Assembly: GCA_964546125.1 (NCBI GenBank)
Contig: CAZJIS010000033.1
Location: forward strand, 1 to 18,472
DNA: 18,472 nt
Direction: 5' to 3'
Source: Phil1 sp964546125
GTDB lineage: Bacteria > Bacillota > Clostridia > Christensenellales > CAG-138
Shown here: positions 1-8,228 of the stretch, piece after piece
Layout: every line of letters begins with the position of its first letter
Position numbering within the stretch: position 1 is the first letter of the stretch
Translations under genes and position numbers: made by a program
Notes under the pieces: generated by a model
The model's input: the letters and a program-made list of their open reading frames with translations, nothing else
What the model was told of the DNA's origin: nothing
Database searches by the model: none

Positions 1-1619
1 TTCGGACCGTATTGCAGCGCGATGCGCCGCGCGACATAATGCAATCCGTAGTGGGCTCCGTCGCTCCGCTCGCTCCGCATGTATTTTTTGATCTCTTCGA
101 GCCTTTCGGGCCCGATACCTGTGCCGTCGTCGCTCACACTCATGCGCAGAGCGCCGTTTTCAAGGGTGCAGCGGATAACGACCAGCAGCCTGCCCTTATC
201 CTGAAAGCCGTATTTAACGCTGTTTTCAACAAGCGCCTGGAGCAGCAGTTTTGGCACGGGGAGCTCCGCGCATTCCTCCGCGACTTCGATTTCATAGGAA
301 AAGCGCTCGGCGAAACGAAACTTTATAATGTCCAGATAATCGCGCAGGAAGGCAATGTCGCCGCTCAGGCGCACAATTCCCTCGCCGCCGCTGATGCTGT
401 AGCGCAGAAGCTTCGTTAGTTTTATTATGACCGCGTCGGCGCCCTCGGGGTCGATCTGAATCGCATAGCGGACGGCCTCGAGCGTGTTGTATAGAAAATG
501 CGGGTCAAACTGGGCCTCAAGCTGCTTCATCTCCATAACGGCGTTGAGCCCGGCCAGCGCGAGGTTTCTTTCGCTAAGGGCTTTGATGCTGTCGAGCATG
601 CCGTTTATATGCGCCGCGATGGTGGTGAACTCATCGTCGCTCTCAAGGCATATGCGCACCTCGCCGCCGGCCTTTCGCACCTCGTCAATGCCGGACATCA
701 GCGCGCCCATGGAGGCGGTGTTGATGCTGGCGATGTTGACGGCAAGCTTGCGCGCCAGAAGCATGACGACGATGGCTATAATGCCGAAGGTCAGCAGCCC
801 GAGCGTGAAGTACTGGGGCAGGGTACTATCGTAAACCAGTGAATAGAAGCGGACCGCGCGCAGCTCGTCGCTCGCCTCGCGAATCCAGAACTGGTGGTTT
901 TCAGCCCGGTAGATCAGCGGCGAATTGGGCTTGAAGGTGTTGAAATTGTCGACCAGGCTGCGGTTGCTCGATGCAATCACGCTGCCGGAGAGATCTGTTA
1001 TAACACCGTCCACCTGCATGGTGCGCAGCAAACCGTTCCATTTATCCCCGTCGAGGTAAATACTGACGCTGCCAAGGTAGCCTCCGGCATCGTCATAGAC
1101 ATTGCGCGCGAAAACATAGCGCGAGCTGCTTCCCCGCAGGTAATAGGCCGCGTTATAGACCTCCCTGCTCCCGCTTTCCAGCATGCGGCTGTGGATAATG
1201 TGATCAAAGACACTGATGTGCGCGAGATCCGCCGGGTTGAGCGTCGTGAACATCGACGATTCACTGGCGTCGAAAATCAGTATATCCCCGCCGATGAGCA
1301 TTCCGCCCTCAAAGCTGTAAAACTGCTGGGTAACGGCCCTCTCGCTGGCCGCGCCCCCGAAATAGCGCCCCATCATCTGCGCCATGTCGCCATCGGTGAT
1401 ATAGCCGTAATATCCATCGTAGGTCACCGTAAAGGTCTCCGCTAGCCAGAGGTTATTTTCATATGCGCGGTAGAGGCTCTGACCGATGATGTAGAGCGCG
1501 AAGGTGACGACAAAGCTAAAAAAGCAAATGAGCACGACGAATAAGCTGTGCCTGGATATCTGCCTTTGCAGCTTTTCCCTGTACCGCAGCGCCTGCGCCC
1601 ATTCCGGTCCTGTTGCCAT
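1..1619 (-). CDS. YesM-type sensor histidine kinase, C-terminus cut by window edge
   Basis: Membrane sensor kinase of a two-component system. Reading the minus strand from the ATG at 1617-1619 gives 539 uninterrupted residues that run off the left edge. Residues about 25-46 are a hydrophobic segment (TM1). Residues about 47-265 form an extracytoplasmic sensor region, probably Cache-like as in this family. TM2 lies at about 266-287 and is followed by a HAMP-like linker. The phospho-acceptor motif QFDPHFLYNTLE places His at 374. The ATPase domain has an N-box (ALVENSVKYGF, Asn466) and a G1 box (DDGTGIG). The H-box type is that of the HisKA_7TM/YesM (His_kinase, LytS/YesM) class, which usually pairs with an AraC-type response regulator; such a partner would lie beyond the left edge. 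Ribosome site AGGAAGGA lies about 10 nt before the ATG. The ligand cannot be told from sequence. Family call is firm, role is open. Confidence 0.93.
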   Translation of the reverse strand, partial: MATGPEWAQALRYREKLQRQISRHSLFVVLICFFSFVVTFALYIIGQSLYRAYENNLWLAETFTVTYDGYYGYITDGDMAQMMGRYFGGAASERAVTQQFYSFEGGMLIGGDILIFDASESSMFTTLNPADLAHISVFDHIIHSRMLESGSREVYNAAYYLRGSSSRYVFARNVYDDAGGYLGSVSIYLDGDKWNGLLRTMQVDGVITDLSGSVIASSNRSLVDNFNTFKPNSPLIYRAENHQFWIREASDELRAVRFYSLVYDSTLPQYFTLGLLTFGIIAIVVMLLARKLAVNIASINTASMGALMSGIDEVRKAGGEVRICLESDDEFTTIAAHINGMLDSIKALSERNLALAGLNAVMEMKQLEAQFDPHFLYNTLEAVRYAIQIDPEGADAVIIKLTKLLRYSISGGEGIVRLSGDIAFLRDYLDIIKFRFAERFSYEIEVAEECAELPVPKLLLQALVENSVKYGFQDKGRLLVVIRCTLENGALRMSVSDDGTGIGPERLEEIKKYMRSERSDGAHYGLHYVARRIALQYGP

Positions 1620-1652
1620 AAGGCCCTGTCCTTCCTATTTTGAATCACGATG

Positions 1653-1681
1653 ATAGTACCTCATAAGCGTTCCTTCGGCAA
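1653..1681 (-). promoter_or_regulatory. Candidate promoter of the histidine kinase gene
   Basis: On the minus strand TTGCCG (1676-1681) and TACTAT (1653-1658) are separated by 17 nt, giving a transcript start about 27 nt before the kinase ATG. Each hexamer matches consensus at four of six positions, so this is plausible but moderate. Confidence 0.45.
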
Positions 1682-1788
1682 GTTTATCTTAAAAAGAATA
1701 GAAATTCGCATTGGCCGTGAAATGCTAACCGCTTTATATAAACAGCGGATCGCCGCGCGCGCTTAGGGATGTTTTGGCTACAAACCCT

Positions 1789-1817
1789 TTGGAAACCGCG
1801 GCGGAATATGGTATTAT
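1789..1817 (+). promoter_or_regulatory. Promoter of the metallophosphoesterase gene
   Basis: TTGGAA (1789-1794) and TATTAT (1812-1817) are separated by exactly 17 nt and lie about 80 nt upstream of the ATG at 1896. Predicted transcription start is near 1824, leaving a leader of about 72 nt that contains GC-rich inverted repeats (1826-1856). Confidence 0.65.
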
Positions 1818-1895
1818 CGATCGCAGGGGAACCGGAGCTCCCCGGGCCGAACCGGGTGGGGTGACGACGCAAACCGGATAAGGAGGCGCAAGCGC

Positions 1896-3557
1896 ATGCG
1901 GCAAGGGAAAAAAGGGTTATTGTGGCCTGTTTTGTTCACCGTACTGGCGGTGAACCTCGCCCTGTTCGAGGGCATATTGGGGCTTGCCCACCCCCTCTGG
2001 CGCGATATTGACGGGTTTCTTCAAACTGTCACGGGCTTCGCGCTCCCTTGGGCGCTTTGCATTTTCATCCTCAGCGCGGCGCTCGTCGTATGCGCGGCGC
2101 TTCTTTCTTATCGCGCGGTGCAGCGGCGAAAGGCCGGGGAGGCTTATGACCCGGGTCTTGCAGCAAAAATCGGGGCCGGTTTCGTTTTCATTGTGTGGAA
2201 CGGCATGCTCGCCCTTTTGCTCAGCCAAATGGGGCGGGAAGTCAACCTGCTGCGGCTGCGCTTCTTTGAGCTTTCGGGCGCGATCGCCTTTGTTGCCCTC
2301 CTTATGCTTTTGATTTTTGTCCTGCCGCTGACCCGCATGTGGAAAAACAAGTTCGTGCGGCTCGGCGTGTTTGCGCTCGTTTGCGCCATTTTCCTTGGCC
2401 TAAGCGCCGGCGCGGGCACGCCCCGCGTGGCGGCCGGCCCTTATTTGACGGCGCCCGGCGCGACTTCGATGACGGTCGGCTGGGTCACGAAAGAAAACTG
2501 CGTGAGCTGGGTCGAATACGGGCAAAACGGCGTGTTAAATCAAAAAGCCTATCGCGCGGAGCACGGGCTGATCGAGGCGAATCAAACCATCCATCGAGTC
2601 ACGATCGAGGGCCTCGCGCCCGGCCAAACCTATGAATATCGCATCGCATCCACGAAGATCAACAACCAATACCCCTACGATGTGCAGTATGGCAAAACGC
2701 ATTACGGAAAGGTGCATCGTTTCACCACGCTCGATCCCGCAAAGAGTGAAACGAGCTTCCTCGTCATCGCCGACCTCCACCAAAACGTCGAATTGCTGTC
2801 CGCGCTTTTGCGCGCGCAGGGGGATAGGCCCTACGATTTCGTGGTCTTCAACGGTGATTCGCTCGATTATTTTACGAGCGAGCGGCAGTTGATCGAAAGT
2901 TTTTTGAAGCCGGTTTCGGAGCTTTTCGCATCCGACATCCCCTTTATATTCGTGCGCGGCAACCACGAAACGCGCGGCAAGCTCGCGCGGCGCCTTGCCG
3001 ATTACATCGGCACGCCGGGCGGCGCCTATTACAATTCCTTCCGGCAGGGGCCCGCGCAGCTTTTAGTGCTCGATACCGGCGAGGATAAGCCCGATTCTCA
3101 TGCGGAATACTTCGGCCTTGCGGATTTTGCCGCCTACCGCGAGCAGGAGTTCGCATGGCTCAAGGGGGCGGTTTTGGCGCAGGATTATCGCGAAGCGGCG
3201 TTTCGCATCGCGTTTGCGCACATCCCCGTCAACGAATTCCAAATGGAGGGGGAGGCGGGGTTTGCCTATCAAAGGGAGTGGGCGCGCGCGCTCAATGAAA
3301 GCGGGCTTGACCTGATGCTCAGCGGCCACCACCACATCAATCAAAGCTTTGAGCCCGCGGGGGAGGTCGGCTTCCCGGTTCTGCTCTCGGGCGGCGAAGC
3401 CTACCAAAAAGGCGGCTTCTTTTTGCTGCGGGTCGATGTGAGGCAGGATGCGATCGAGGTTCATTATATCAATGAAGCCGGCGCGGCTTTTGAAGAGCTC
3501 GGGGAGGGTGTGCGCATCCCGCGCGGCGCGCGCGAGGGGGCCGGGGCAGGACGTTGA
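1896..3557 (+). CDS. Membrane-anchored metallophosphoesterase with purple-acid-phosphatase-like N-domain
   Basis: Predicted calcineurin-like phosphoesterase of 553 residues. Residues 1-172 hold about five hydrophobic segments (roughly 8-30, 48-72, 91-112, 124-146, 154-172). Residues about 178-278 resemble the fibronectin-III-like N-domain of purple acid phosphatases (PYLTAPGATSMTVGW, later a TYEYRI strand). The dimetal catalytic domain spans about 285-525 with all motifs present: D293-x-H295, G320-D321, GNHE 355-358, H442 and GHHH 477-480. By topology the catalytic domain is probably outside the membrane. The substrate is unknown; phosphate esters or nucleotides are typical of the family. AAGGAGG (1880-1886) lies 9 nt before the ATG. 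The gene has its own promoter, and its stop codon overlaps the next promoter, so it is probably monocistronic. Family is sure; location and substrate are inferred. Confidence 0.9.
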   Translation: MRQGKKGLLWPVLFTVLAVNLALFEGILGLAHPLWRDIDGFLQTVTGFALPWALCIFILSAALVVCAALLSYRAVQRRKAGEAYDPGLAAKIGAGFVFIVWNGMLALLLSQMGREVNLLRLRFFELSGAIAFVALLMLLIFVLPLTRMWKNKFVRLGVFALVCAIFLGLSAGAGTPRVAAGPYLTAPGATSMTVGWVTKENCVSWVEYGQNGVLNQKAYRAEHGLIEANQTIHRVTIEGLAPGQTYEYRIASTKINNQYPYDVQYGKTHYGKVHRFTTLDPAKSETSFLVIADLHQNVELLSALLRAQGDRPYDFVVFNGDSLDYFTSERQLIESFLKPVSELFASDIPFIFVRGNHETRGKLARRLADYIGTPGGAYYNSFRQGPAQLLVLDTGEDKPDSHAEYFGLADFAAYREQEFAWLKGAVLAQDYREAAFRIAFAHIPVNEFQMEGEAGFAYQREWARALNESGLDLMLSGHHHINQSFEPAGEVGFPVLLSGGEAYQKGGFFLLRVDVRQDAIEVHYINEAGAAFEELGEGVRIPRGAREGAGAGR

Positions 3558-3582
3558 CAGGCCGCAACGCGCCCGATATACT
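3554..3582 (+). promoter_or_regulatory. Near-consensus promoter of arcC, overlapping the upstream stop codon
   Basis: Perfect TTGACA (3554-3559), 17-nt spacer, then TATACT (3577-3582, five of six). The -35 box contains the TGA stop (3555-3557) of the metallophosphoesterase gene. The predicted start near 3589 would leave the in-frame ATG at 3591 without a ribosome site, which supports the arcC start at 3651. Confidence 0.8.
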
Positions 3583-3650
3583 ATTCCTGTATGTCCCGCG
3601 GCGGGCCGAAGGCCACGCGGGAAAAGCTTCATTTATTAAAGGAGAGCCGA

Positions 3651-4592
3651 ATGAAAAAGATCGTCATCGCCCTCGGGGGCAATGCCCTGCAGGAGGCGGG
3701 CAAGCCCGCCACCGCCGAAGAACAGCTTGCCGTCGTCGAGCAGACCAGCGAACATATCGCCGATATCATCGAAAAAGGCTTCGATGTGACCATTGCCCAC
3801 GGCAACGGCCCGCAGGTGGGCCGCATTGTGCTGCAAAACGAAGCATCCGACAGCGACGCGACGCCCGCCATGCCCTTTGACGTGTGCGGGGCGATGAGCC
3901 AGGGCATGATCGGCTACCATATTCAGCAGGGCCTTTCAAAGGTGCTGCGCGCGCGCAACATCAACCGCCCCGTCGTGACGGTGGTGACACAGGTTGTCGT
4001 CGATCAGAACGACCCCAAGTTCAAAAACCCCTCGAAGCCCATCGGCCCGTTCTATTCCCAGGAGCAGGCAAAGGCGATTGCCGCCGAAAAGGGCTATGTT
4101 ATGAAAGAGGACGCGGGCCGCGGCTGGCGGCGCGTTGTTGCCTCGCCCATGCCCATCGAGATCATCGAGCTTGACGCGGTCAAGGTTCTGCGGGACGCCG
4201 GCTTTATCGTGGTGACGGTGGGCGGCGGCGGCATCCCCGTCGTGCGCAATGAGAAGGGCGAACTCGAGGGCACGGCCGCCGTTATCGACAAGGATCTTGC
4301 AAGCGAACGCCTCGCCGAGGATACCGACGCGGATGCGCTCGTTATCCTCACGGCGGTCGAAAAGGTGAGCATCAACTATAAAAAACCCGATCAGAAAGAT
4401 CTCGACGTGCTCAGCGCGGCGGATGCGCGGCGTTATATCGAAGAAGGGCATTTCGCGCCCGGTTCGATGCTGCCCAAGATCGAGGCGGCGCTGAAGTTTG
4501 TGGAGAGCAAGCCCGGTAGGCGCGCCATCATCACCTCGCTCGACAAGGCGGTCGAGGCGCTCGAGGGCAAAGCCGGAACGACGCTTGTTTAA
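3651..4592 (+). CDS. arcC: Carbamate kinase
   Basis: Interconverts carbamoyl phosphate plus ADP and carbamate plus ATP in the cytoplasm. It is the ATP-forming last step of the arginine deiminase, agmatine and purine/allantoin fermentation routes. The 313-residue product matches the usual family length of about 310. It starts with the amino-acid-kinase loop KIVIALGGNALQ (3-14), followed by AHGNGPQVG (49-57), the glycine loop VGGGGIPVV (190-198), GTAAVIDKD (207-215), and the C-terminal EGHFAPGSMLPKI (265-277). An upstream in-frame ATG at 3591 is rejected because the conserved N-terminus begins at 3651, with AAAGGAGA about 5 nt before it. No arginine deiminase, ornithine or other carbamoyltransferase gene is in the window, so the source of carbamoyl phosphate is not shown. 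The DUF1015 gene follows after 45 nt with no terminator, so the two are probably cotranscribed. Confidence 0.96.
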   Translation: MKKIVIALGGNALQEAGKPATAEEQLAVVEQTSEHIADIIEKGFDVTIAHGNGPQVGRIVLQNEASDSDATPAMPFDVCGAMSQGMIGYHIQQGLSKVLRARNINRPVVTVVTQVVVDQNDPKFKNPSKPIGPFYSQEQAKAIAAEKGYVMKEDAGRGWRRVVASPMPIEIIELDAVKVLRDAGFIVVTVGGGGIPVVRNEKGELEGTAAVIDKDLASERLAEDTDADALVILTAVEKVSINYKKPDQKDLDVLSAADARRYIEEGHFAPGSMLPKIEAALKFVESKPGRRAIITSLDKAVEALEGKAGTTLV

Positions 4593-4637
4593 CCGGACGG
4601 ACAAAGCTTGATCAACCACGGAACGGAGGTCCTGTAT

Positions 4638-5984
4638 ATGAGTACTTTTGGCAATACCGCGGGCGTCAAAGTGCCCGAGATCCTTCTGCCCCGCGCGGGC
4701 ACGGACATGACCAAGTGGGCGGTCGTCGCGTGCGACCAGTTTACCTCGCAGCCGGATTATTGGGAAGAGACCGACCGCATCGTGGGCGATGCGCCCTCGA
4801 CGCTGCGGCTGATGCTGCCCGAAATGTATCTCGAAAAGCCGGATGAAGCCGAGCGCATCGAGGCCATCAACGCCACCATGGCAAAATACATGGCCGAGGG
4901 TGTGCTCGAAAGCCGCGGCGAGGGCTTCGTGCTCGTGCGCCGCACGGTCGGCGGCAAGAGCCGCGTGGGCCTCATCGTGGCGCTCGATCTTGAATGCTAC
5001 GACTATTCCAAAGGTTCAACCACGCTCATCCGCGCCACCGAGGGCACGATTGTCGAGCGCATTCCCCCGCGCCTTCGCATCCGCAAGGACGCGCCGCTCG
5101 AGCTTCCGCACATTCTCGTGCTCATCGACGACCCGGCGCGCACGGTGATCGAGCCGATTGCCGGCGCGGTCTGCCCCAGGTGCAAGGCCTATGACTTCGA
5201 ACTCATGCAGGCCGGCGGGCGCGTAGAGGGCTGGTTCATCAGCAACGAGGCGAAGATCCAAACCGCCCTTCGTGCGCTCGAGGCGCTTGCGGACCCCGCG
5301 GCATACCGGCAAAAGTACGATTGCGACAAGCCTCCGCTGCTGTTTGCAATGGGCGACGGCAACCATTCCCTCGCCACCGCGAAAGCCAACTGGGAGAGCC
5401 TCAAAGCGGGCCTTTCCGCCGGGGAGCGGGAGAACCACCCCGCGCGTTTTGCGCTGGTGGAACTCGAGAACGTACACGACGCCGGCATCGAATTCGAGCC
5501 CATTCACCGCGTGCTCTTCAACCTCGATGTGAAAAAGACCGTCGAGTGGCTGCGCGCGAGGCTCGCGGCCGACAACGGCGGCTGCGCGGTCGAGCTTTTT
5601 GCGTCGAAAGCCGCATGCGACGACGCGGCGCAAAAGGCCATGGGCAAGGACAAGCATGTGCTGCCTTTTGTGATTCGCGAGGGCTTCGGCTTTTTCCTCG
5701 TGAACGCGCCCGCGGCGCAGCTCGAGGTCGGTACGCTTCAGCATGCGCTCGACGCGCTGCGCGCCCCCATGCCCGATTCCGTTATCGACTATATCCACGG
5801 GGAGGATGTGGTGCTGGAACTTGGCCGCAAAGATGGCAACATGGGCTTTTTGCTGCCGCCCATGGGCAAGGATGCGTTCTTCCGCACGGTCATTTTTGAC
5901 GGCGCGCTGCCGCGAAAGACCTTCTCGATGGGGGAAGCCAACGAAAAGCGGTATTATCTCGAGTGCCGCAAAATATCCAAATAA
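4638..5984 (+). CDS. DUF1015 family protein
   Basis: Cytoplasmic protein of 448 residues of the DUF1015 (COG4198) family. The call rests on two conserved blocks: ATEGTIVERIPPRLRIRK plus LELPHILVLIDDP (residues about 133-166), and FAMGDGNHSLATAKA (236-250). The biochemical role of this family is not firmly settled. In many Clostridia and Bacteroidetes its genes lie beside serine biosynthesis genes (serA/serC), which is background knowledge and is not seen here. There is no signal peptide or membrane segment. The start is set at the ATG at 4638 because CGGAGGT (4624-4630) lies 7 nt upstream; a longer in-frame TTG at 4608 lacks a ribosome site. A CPRC motif (179-182) is present, but no second cysteine pair was found. 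It lies behind arcC in the same probable transcript. Confidence 0.9.
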   Translation: MSTFGNTAGVKVPEILLPRAGTDMTKWAVVACDQFTSQPDYWEETDRIVGDAPSTLRLMLPEMYLEKPDEAERIEAINATMAKYMAEGVLESRGEGFVLVRRTVGGKSRVGLIVALDLECYDYSKGSTTLIRATEGTIVERIPPRLRIRKDAPLELPHILVLIDDPARTVIEPIAGAVCPRCKAYDFELMQAGGRVEGWFISNEAKIQTALRALEALADPAAYRQKYDCDKPPLLFAMGDGNHSLATAKANWESLKAGLSAGERENHPARFALVELENVHDAGIEFEPIHRVLFNLDVKKTVEWLRARLAADNGGCAVELFASKAACDDAAQKAMGKDKHVLPFVIREGFGFFLVNAPAAQLEVGTLQHALDALRAPMPDSVIDYIHGEDVVLELGRKDGNMGFLLPPMGKDAFFRTVIFDGALPRKTFSMGEANEKRYYLECRKISK

Positions 5985-5997
5985 CATGAAGCTTCGC

Positions 5998-6055
5998 GCC
6001 GGGGCGGGCAAATGCTCGCCCCGGCCGGTATACGCCGCGCGCGCCGGGCGCGCGG
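5998..6055 (+). other. Two consecutive GC-rich hairpins between the DUF1015 gene and the AEC transporter gene
   Basis: First hairpin 5998-6025: a 12-bp stem (one G-T pair) with loop AAAT. Second hairpin 6035-6055: 8-bp stem CCGCGCGC/GCGCGCGG with a 5-nt loop. Neither is followed by a T run, so neither is a canonical intrinsic terminator. They fill most of the 86-bp gap and could act as an imperfect terminator, an RNA stabiliser or a processing site. Confidence 0.5.
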
Positions 6056-6070
6056 GATCGGAAAGGAACT

Positions 6071-7009
6071 ATGGCGGGAATCTGGAATTCGGTATCCGCG
6101 GTGCTGCTGGTGCTCATGATGACGGGCGTCGGCTATCTTTTCGGCCGCGCCGGCTGGATGAAGGCTGAGCACAAATCGGTTGTCACCAAATTTCTCATCT
6201 ACATGGCCGTGCCGTGCATGTGCGTCAAAAATGTGTTTGGCTCTTTCACGCAGGAAATGTTCCAAAACGCGGGCGTGCTCCTCGGCGTTCCGGTTTTGTT
6301 CAACCTCATTACGTTCGGTTTTTCTTATGCGCTCGGCAAGCTGATGAAAGTGCCGAAAAAGCGCTTTGGCGGGTTCGTGGTGATGTGCGCGTTCTCCAAC
6401 TCGCTATTCATCGGTTATCCGATCTGCCGGGAACTTTTCGGCGAGGCCGGCACGCCGTATTTGATGTTTTATTACATCGTCAACACCATCGCCTTTTGGA
6501 GCCTCGGGAGCATGCTCATCTACAAAAGCGCCAACGGCGGCAAAGCATACCCGCTCAAGACCTCGCTCAAAAACCTCGCCTCGCCCCCGCTTGTCACGCT
6601 TATGGTGTCGATCGTTCTTTTGCTTTGCGGGCTGACCCCGCCGCGCCTGGTGCTGACATTCGCGGCCTACATGAGCGAAACCGTCACGCCGCTGGCGCTC
6701 CTCTACGTTGGCTTTTTAATTTATGAGGCAGGGCTTAAAAACCTCAAGCCCGATCTTTCCATTTGGGTGGGAAGCGCGCTGCGCTTTATTGCAGCGCCCG
6801 CGCTGATGCTTTTGCTCTGCGCCGTTTTCAACATCACGGGCCTTGCGCGCGACGTCTTTTTCATCGAAGCCGCTATGCCCGTGATGACGCAGTCCGTGGT
6901 CGTGTCCGGCATAGCCGGGGCGGATGAACAATATAACGCGCTTGCGATGAGCTTCACGACCTTGCTCTGCCTTGCGGCGATCCCGGTTTTGATGTTCATC
7001 GTCAGCTAA
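6071..7009 (+). CDS. AEC (auxin efflux carrier) family permease
   Basis: Integral membrane transporter of 312 residues, the usual AEC length. About ten hydrophobic segments are visible, at roughly 7-26, 40-57, 66-90, 100-118, 130-151, 172-190, 204-221, 231-255, 262-283 and 290-311. Family-like blocks are FSNSLFIGYPI (108-118), with its conserved Asn, Gly and Pro, and EAAMPVMTQSVVVSG (266-280). Bacterial members export or exchange small organic anions such as malate or malonate, or other metabolites; the substrate here is unknown. AAAGGA (6062-6067) lies only 3 nt before the ATG, a short spacing. The acyltransferase gene begins 13 nt after this stop and is probably cotranscribed. No promoter stands out in the upstream gap, so expression may be read-through from arcC past the hairpins. 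Confidence 0.88.
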   Translation: MAGIWNSVSAVLLVLMMTGVGYLFGRAGWMKAEHKSVVTKFLIYMAVPCMCVKNVFGSFTQEMFQNAGVLLGVPVLFNLITFGFSYALGKLMKVPKKRFGGFVVMCAFSNSLFIGYPICRELFGEAGTPYLMFYYIVNTIAFWSLGSMLIYKSANGGKAYPLKTSLKNLASPPLVTLMVSIVLLLCGLTPPRLVLTFAAYMSETVTPLALLYVGFLIYEAGLKNLKPDLSIWVGSALRFIAAPALMLLLCAVFNITGLARDVFFIEAAMPVMTQSVVVSGIAGADEQYNALAMSFTTLLCLAAIPVLMFIVS

Positions 7010-7022
7010 GGGAGGCCAAACT

Positions 7023-8228
7023 ATGAAAAAACGGGCCAGCACGAAAAAGATCAACCCCGTGCTCTACGCGCTCGTCGGCGCGCTGCTGCGACCCTACCTC
7101 AGGCTCATGTATCGCTTTTCCGTCCCGAAGGACGTGCCGGAGTTGCCGCCGGGGCCGAACCTTTTGCTTGGCGCGCATTCTTCGAACCTCGATTTTCTCT
7201 TCGTGGTGCCCACGCTGCCTAAAAAGCGCTTCAACGCCGTCGTCACAAGCTATTTTTTCAATGATCGCCGCCTCGCACTTTTGCTGCGTTTTTTCCATTG
7301 CATCGAGAAAGAGCAGTTCCGCGTGGACGTTGCCGCCATCCGTGACATGCGCGCCTCAATCAAAAACGGCGCGAGCGTTTTGATCTACCCCGAGGGGGAA
7401 GTCAACGGCACGGGCCGCTGCGAGGAGCCGGAGCGCAACATCGTCAAGCTCTGCCGCATGCTCGATGTGCCGGTTTATGCCGTGCGCACCTATGGAAGCT
7501 ACTTGACGCGTCCTAAATGGGGACCGGTCATCCGCCGCGGCAAGGTCACGGTGCGGGTCGAAAAGATCGTCGATCTTGAAGAGCTTCACGCCGAAACGGA
7601 CGATGCGCTGCACCGGCGCATCATTGAGGCGCTGCGGCATGACGAATATATGTGGCAGGAGAGCGCCCAGATCCCGTTTCCGCACAAGCGCTGCGCCGAG
7701 GGGCTCCATAACATGCTCTATCTTTGCCCGCGCTGCGGCGAGGAATTCGTGATGAACACCGCTTTCGACGAGATTTATTGCGAGCGTTGCGGCAACCGCG
7801 GCTATATGGATAAACTCGGCTTTTTGCACCCGGCGGGCGGGGAGGATGTGATCCCCCGCACCCCGCCGATGTGGATCGACCTCCAGCGCGCGCGCATTCG
7901 CGAGGAAGTCGCGCAAGGCGGTTTCCTCCTAACGCAGCCCGCGAACCTTCAATTCCACCTGCGCCCGAACACCGCAAAGAGCGAGGATGTGGGCGAGGGC
8001 GCGGTCGCGCTCACGCGCGAGGCGCTCACCTATGAGGGGAGCTGCAACGGCGGGCCTGTTTCGCTCGTGTATCCGCTTGCGAACTTCACGAAACTGCCGT
8101 TTTCAATGGGCAGCCAGTTTGACGTGCCAAACCCCGTGCGCTACACGAGCATACGCCCAAGGAACCCGCGCACGGTTTATAAGTTCGTGTTGGCCGTGCC
8201 CATCCTCAAAGGAACGGGCGCATTGTAA
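7023..8228 (+). CDS. PlsC-like acyltransferase with C-terminal zinc ribbon
   Basis: Predicted glycerophospholipid-type acyltransferase, 401 residues. The PlsC core (about 40-185) has the HX4D motif HSSNLD (H52, D57) and the substrate-loop motif YPEGEVNGTG (122-131). No clear spanning segment is seen; residues 12-30 are amphipathic-hydrophobic and may bind the membrane. After the core comes a four-cysteine zinc ribbon, CPRC (235-238) and CERC (253-256). A final part of about 140 residues includes a stretch (326-395) that could be a small beta-rich, PH/GRAM-like domain; that last point is a guess. Usual PlsC enzymes end near 250 residues, so the C-terminal 170 are an add-on. The reaction would be acyl transfer to lysophosphatidate or a similar acceptor. 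GGGAGG lies 8 nt before the ATG. Confidence 0.85.
   Translation: MKKRASTKKINPVLYALVGALLRPYLRLMYRFSVPKDVPELPPGPNLLLGAHSSNLDFLFVVPTLPKKRFNAVVTSYFFNDRRLALLLRFFHCIEKEQFRVDVAAIRDMRASIKNGASVLIYPEGEVNGTGRCEEPERNIVKLCRMLDVPVYAVRTYGSYLTRPKWGPVIRRGKVTVRVEKIVDLEELHAETDDALHRRIIEALRHDEYMWQESAQIPFPHKRCAEGLHNMLYLCPRCGEEFVMNTAFDEIYCERCGNRGYMDKLGFLHPAGGEDVIPRTPPMWIDLQRARIREEVAQGGFLLTQPANLQFHLRPNTAKSEDVGEGAVALTREALTYEGSCNGGPVSLVYPLANFTKLPFSMGSQFDVPNPVRYTSIRPRNPRTVYKFVLAVPILKGTGAL

Noticed and set aside
1684..1872. 62-codon minus-strand frame in the divergent intergenic region
   Set aside because: It spans the metallophosphoesterase promoter and leader, has no ribosome site noted, and its translation resembles nothing.
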